DNA of 32,993 bases from JAWOLE01 sp035263845 (lineage in GTDB: Bacteria > Acidobacteriota > Thermoanaerobaculia > UBA5066 > Gp7-AA6), in NCBI GenBank assembly GCA_035263845.1, contig DATFQY010000058.1:1-32993 (forward strand). Direction: 5' to 3'. Both the position numbers and the translations under genes were made by a program. Positions 30,137 to 32,993 of this stretch are shown piece by piece; positions within the stretch are counted from its first letter, which is position 1, and each line of letters starts with the position of its first letter. Below the pieces are notes generated by a model. That model was not told the DNA's origin. It did not search any database and saw only the letters and a program-made list of their open reading frames with translations.

Positions 30137-31309
30137 ATGCGATCGGCTCGAAGGGGACTCCGAGTTTTCCCGGCTGCGCTGGCCCTCGCCGCCGCTGTCC
30201 TTGGCGGATCGGCGGCTGTCCTGACGGGGCTGTGCGGCCCGTTCACCGACGTGGCAGCCGACGCGTTCTGTCCTTTCGTCCTGGAGATCTTCACGCTCGG
30301 GATCACGACGGGGACGACGGCGACAACTTACGATCCCGCATCGAACGTCTCGCGGCTTCAGATGGCGGCATTCTTGTCGCGAACGGTCGACAACCTCCTC
30401 AAGCGCGGAGGCAGGCGGGCCGCACTGGGGCAGTTCACGACGCCGCAAGGGCCCTCGGTCCTCGCGCAGACGACCGTGGATTCCAACCCGCTCTTCCTGA
30501 AGTTCGACGGCGCGGACATCTGGGTCAGCGGAGGGAGCGTTGACCGGGTCCGGGCCTCCGACGGGAAACTGCTCGGCACCTGGACGTCGGCGACGCAGCT
30601 CGACGGGGAGATCGTGATCGCGTTGGGACGCGTCGTGACGCCCGGCTTCACCAATCCTGGAAGGCTGAATGTCATCGATCCAACGGCCCCTCCCGGAGAG
30701 GTGACTCTCGTCGCCAGCAACGTCGGCGTGCTGCCGTCGGGCATCGCCTTCGACGGCGCCCGGTTCTGGACCGCCAACGACGGGCCGCCCTCGTCGGTCT
30801 CGATCATCACTCCGGGCCCGACGATCCCGTGGACCGTGACCACCGTCACCGCGGGCTTTCAGAGCCTGAACCCGGAGGGAGCCCTCTTTGACGGCTCGAA
30901 CATCTGGGTCACGGGCTCCGGCTCGATCAAGAAGCTGGATTCTTCCGGCAACGTCCTCCAAACCGTCTTCGTCGGCAGCTTCCCCCGCTACCCGATCTTC
31001 GACGGCGTCAACATCTGGGTCCCCAACTCGAGCGACAACTCGGTCTCGGTCGTCCGGGTCTCGACCGGCGTGGTCCTCCAGACGCTGACCGGCAACGGGC
31101 TGAACCAGCCGGTCGCGGCTGCCTACGACGGCGAGCGGATCCTGGTCAGCAACCCTCCCGGGGATTCCGTCTCTCTCTGGAAGGCAGCCGATCTGACGCC
31201 GATCGGCACGTTCTCGACGGGCACGGGGACCAACCCGTGGGCCGCCTGCAGCGACGGCGTGAACTTCTGGATCCCTTTCAACGCGCTGTCCGAAATCGCC
31301 CGCTTCTGA
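30137..31309 (+). CDS. P5: secreted SLH-like / seven-bladed propeller protein
   Basis: P5 has 390 aa. The ATG at 30137 has AGGAGGAG immediately upstream. Only 20 bases separate it from P4, so it is probably on the P4 transcript. The signal peptide is MRSARRGLRVFPAALALAAA and onward to residue 32; Cys33 and Cys45 follow. Its SLH-like segment has EIFTLGITTGTTATTYDP (Thr for Tyr of most copies). Blades are FDGADIWV, ALGRVVTP, FDGARFWT, FDGSNIWV, FDGVNIWV, YDGERILV and SDGVNFWI; the end is EIARF. It converges on P6 with only 7 bases between the two stops, and the last codons of both form a hairpin. Confidence 0.85.
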   Translation: MRSARRGLRVFPAALALAAAVLGGSAAVLTGLCGPFTDVAADAFCPFVLEIFTLGITTGTTATTYDPASNVSRLQMAAFLSRTVDNLLKRGGRRAALGQFTTPQGPSVLAQTTVDSNPLFLKFDGADIWVSGGSVDRVRASDGKLLGTWTSATQLDGEIVIALGRVVTPGFTNPGRLNVIDPTAPPGEVTLVASNVGVLPSGIAFDGARFWTANDGPPSSVSIITPGPTIPWTVTTVTAGFQSLNPEGALFDGSNIWVTGSGSIKKLDSSGNVLQTVFVGSFPRYPIFDGVNIWVPNSSDNSVSVVRVSTGVVLQTLTGNGLNQPVAAAYDGERILVSNPPGDSVSLWKAADLTPIGTFSTGTGTNPWAACSDGVNFWIPFNALSEIARF

Positions 31310-31325
31310 CGTTGGGTCAGAAGCG
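31301..31325. terminator. Hairpin formed by the facing ends of P5 and P6
   Basis: CGCTTCTGAC (31301-31310) and GTCAGAAGCG (31316-31325) are perfect complements with a 5-base loop. Each arm is the last codons (R, F, stop) of one gene. It may serve as a bidirectional terminator, but there is no T-run, and it arises automatically because both genes end in the same codons. Confidence 0.45.
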
Positions 31326-32477
31326 CGCGATCTCGTGCCCGACGAGGGTGATCCAGAAATCCACGCCATCGCTGCACGCCGCGATCGGTATTGCGCCGGT
31401 CGGAACGCTCCCGATCGCCGACAGGTCGGCGGCTTTCCAGAGAGACACGGAGCTGCCGCTCGAGTTGGTCACGAGGACTCGCTCGCCGTCGAAGGCGGCC
31501 TGGTTGGGGCCATTCAGGCCGTTGCCGGTGAGTGTCGCGAGGATGGACCCGCTTGCCGCCCGAACGACCGCGACCGTCGAGGCGGTGTAGTTCGGCACCC
31601 AGATGTTCGCTCCGTCGAAGATCGGATTGGCCCCGACGAGGGTGACCGTCTGGAGAACGTTCCCGTTCGAGTCGAGCTTCAGCAGGTTCGCGAGGTAGGC
31701 GGCCCAGACGTTGCTGCCGTCGAACACCACGCCGGTGGCCTCGGTGGGGAGCGGCATCACGGTCGTGACCGTCCACGGGATGGACGGCCCGGGAGAGATG
31801 ATGGAGATGGATCCCGGCCCGGGATTGCCGCCGTTGGCGGTCCAGATTCGCACCCCGTCGAAGGCGATTCCCTGGGGCTGGTTTCCGAGGTTGCTCGCCA
31901 GGGTCGTCACGGCGCCGGCCGGCTCGCGAGGATCGATCTTGTAGAGACTCCCCGGCACGCCGTGCCCGGCAATGAAAATCTTCCCGGCGGCCGAGAGGGC
32001 ATTTCCCGGGGCGAGCGCTCCGGTCCAGGTTTCCAGGAGCCTCCCGTCGCTCGAACGGACGCGCGAGACCGTGCCGTAGGTAAACCCCGGAACCCAGACG
32101 TCGAGGCCATCCGAGGCGGGCTCTCCCGGTCCCTCGCCGACAGTTGTCGTATCAAGGAGGTTCTCGTTCTGAAGGGTCCAGAATCGCTTGAGCGCGGCCC
32201 GCCGGCTGCCTCGCTTCAGGACGGCGTCCACGGACCGCGAGAGAAAGGCCGCCATCTGGAGACGGGTGACGCCGCCGGCGGGGTCATACGTCGTTGCCGT
32301 TGTGCCCGTCGTGATGCCGAGATAGAAGATCTCCTGGACGAAAGGGCAGAAGGCGTCGGCGGCGACGTCGGTGAACGGCCCGCAGATGCCGAGGAGACTC
32401 TGCGCCGCGCCCAGGACCGCGGCGACAGACAGGACGGGAAGAGGCAGGAAGCGGGGGCGGTGACCGATGGATCGCAT
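31317..32477 (-). CDS. P6: secreted SLH-like / seven-bladed propeller protein, inverted copy
   Basis: P6 has 386 aa and is the only family member on the minus strand. The ATG at 32477 has GGAGG 6 bases upstream. The signal peptide spans 1-31; Cys32 and Cys44 follow. The SLH-like part reads CGPFTDVAADAFCPF, QEIFYLGITTGTTATTYDP and GVTRLQMAAFLSRSVD. Blades are SDGLDVWV, AAGKIFIA, FDGVRIWT, FDGSNVWA, FDGANIWV, FDGERVLV and SDGVDFWI; the end is EIARF. Its blade-4 loop (YLANLLKLD) is shorter than in relatives. It converges on P5 and diverges from P7, so it is an inverted copy between two direct ones. Confidence 0.85.
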   Translation of the reverse strand: MRSIGHRPRFLPLPVLSVAAVLGAAQSLLGICGPFTDVAADAFCPFVQEIFYLGITTGTTATTYDPAGGVTRLQMAAFLSRSVDAVLKRGSRRAALKRFWTLQNENLLDTTTVGEGPGEPASDGLDVWVPGFTYGTVSRVRSSDGRLLETWTGALAPGNALSAAGKIFIAGHGVPGSLYKIDPREPAGAVTTLASNLGNQPQGIAFDGVRIWTANGGNPGPGSISIISPGPSIPWTVTTVMPLPTEATGVVFDGSNVWAAYLANLLKLDSNGNVLQTVTLVGANPIFDGANIWVPNYTASTVAVVRAASGSILATLTGNGLNGPNQAAFDGERVLVTNSSGSSVSLWKAADLSAIGSVPTGAIPIAACSDGVDFWITLVGHEIARF

Positions 32478-32628
32478 GGGACCTCCGGTTCGTTTGAAAA
32501 AGATCCGCCGAGGAAGCAGATCCGCGGAATCTTTGTCGCGAGGAAGGTCAGTTTATCGCCGGCGGATCGCGGGGAGGCGGTCGCGAGCTCGAACCGTGGG
32601 ATAAGCTTCCGAGGACTGGGGAGGTCGG
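32478..32628. promoter_or_regulatory. Divergent intergenic region between P6 and P7
   Basis: These 151 bp carry both start regions. For P7, TAAGCT at 32602-32607 is a possible -10 and GGAGG the ribosome site. For P6, a T-rich patch (CTTTTT on the minus strand) lies about 20 bases before the ATG. GATCCGC appears twice (at about 32503 and 32519), 16 bp apart. No further structure was recognised. Confidence 0.35.
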
Positions 32629-32993
32629 GTGGATCTCCTTTCGGGCAGGCGAGGAGCCTTGGCTCTGTCGGTGGCTGCGGCGATCCTGATCGGAGCGGCG
32701 GGCGGCCTTCTGGGAGCGTGCGGCCCGTTCACCGATTTCACGGACCCGGCCTTCTGCCCCTTCGTGCTCGAGATTTTCTATCTCGGAATCACGACGGGGA
32801 CGACGGCGACGACCTATGACCCCGCGAGCAACGTCTCGCGTCTCCAGATGGCGGCGTTCCTCTCGCGGACCGTGGACTCGGCGCTGCGGCGGGGGAGCCG
32901 GCGCGCCGCGATGGACCGTTTCTGGACGTCGCAGAACGGCGCGGTCCTGGGCCTGACGACGGTCGGGCCGACGCCGACCCTGCTGCGATCCGA
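32629..32993 (+). CDS. P7: SLH-like / propeller protein, N-terminal part (runs off right edge)
   Basis: The first 121 codons are present, starting from a GTG at 32629 with GGAGG 4-5 bases upstream. The signal peptide spans about 1-30 (LALSVAAAILIGAAGGLLGA). Then come Cys31 and Cys43 in CGPFTDFTDPAFCPF, LGITTGTTATTYDPASN, VSRLQMAAFLSRTVD and the RRGSRRAAMDRFW link to the propeller. The frame is open to the edge at LLRSD, where blade 1 would begin. By comparison with P1-P6, about 270 residues are missing. Its SLH part is closest to the P1/P2/P4/P5 group, differing at FTDFTDP. Confidence 0.85.
   Translation, partial: MDLLSGRRGALALSVAAAILIGAAGGLLGACGPFTDFTDPAFCPFVLEIFYLGITTGTTATTYDPASNVSRLQMAAFLSRTVDSALRRGSRRAAMDRFWTSQNGAVLGLTTVGPTPTLLRS

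Noticed and set aside
31301..31325. Inverted repeat as a recombinase or attachment site
   Set aside because: The arms are just the R-F-stop codons of P5 and P6 facing each other; no recombinase gene is nearby.

Overview
This is a GC-rich, gene-dense bacterial chromosome segment. Codon use is GC-biased, several starts are GTG and one is TTG. Three features together suggest Acidobacteriota, perhaps a Thermoanaerobaculia-like lineage: a winged-helix/TolB-propeller regulator, a Ser/Thr kinase fused to a TolB-like propeller, and secreted proteins ending in 'DTGYFWFF...NPQGTAFQPIQDTSAFP' repeats. This placement is inference; there is no rRNA or other marker gene. I saw no tRNA, CRISPR array, insertion sequence, integrase or origin.

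Region 1 (1-11.5 kb) looks like ordinary housekeeping or accessory content. The start of a GAF-domain sensor gene (minus) leaves the window on the left. Its start codon shares one CATG with the start of a divergent wHTH-TM-propeller regulator. A minus-strand run follows, transcribed from 8.7 kb down to 2.6 kb: an unknown 170-aa protein, a DDAH-family amidinohydrolase, a secreted alpha/beta-hydrolase-like protein, an AlkD-type DNA glycosylase, and a two-subunit molybdenum hydroxylase of the IorA/IorB type. Several neighbours in this run are joined by GTGA stop/start overlaps. Plus-strand genes then encode a PaaI-type thioesterase, TrmO and class I fumarase.

Region 2 (11.5-16.8 kb) holds a membrane Ser/Thr kinase with an extracytoplasmic propeller. 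It converges on a large secreted protein that has two C-terminal copies of a ~105-aa repeat.

Region 3 (17.0 kb to the right edge) is the notable part. Seven paralogous genes (called P1-P7 here; P7 is cut by the window edge) encode secreted ~390-aa proteins. Each has a signal peptide, one S-layer-homology-like domain carrying an invariant Cys pair, a predicted seven-bladed beta-propeller, and a C-terminus ending in (L/I)(A/M)RF (termini visible for P1-P6). Four large polytopic membrane proteins lie between P1 and P3: two GT-C (GT39/ArnT-like) glycosyltransferase candidates and two YfhO-like paralogs. P6 is inverted relative to its neighbours, and a 60-bp 3' remnant of another copy lies between P3 and P4. 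The arrangement suggests a cell-surface (glyco)protein locus that expands by duplication and recombination. The surface role and the glycosylation link are inference.

No stretch longer than 300 bases lacks a gene. The largest gaps are 16832-17005, 32478-32628 and 28820-28949. Many long open frames antisense to real genes are GC-rich shadows and are not listed.
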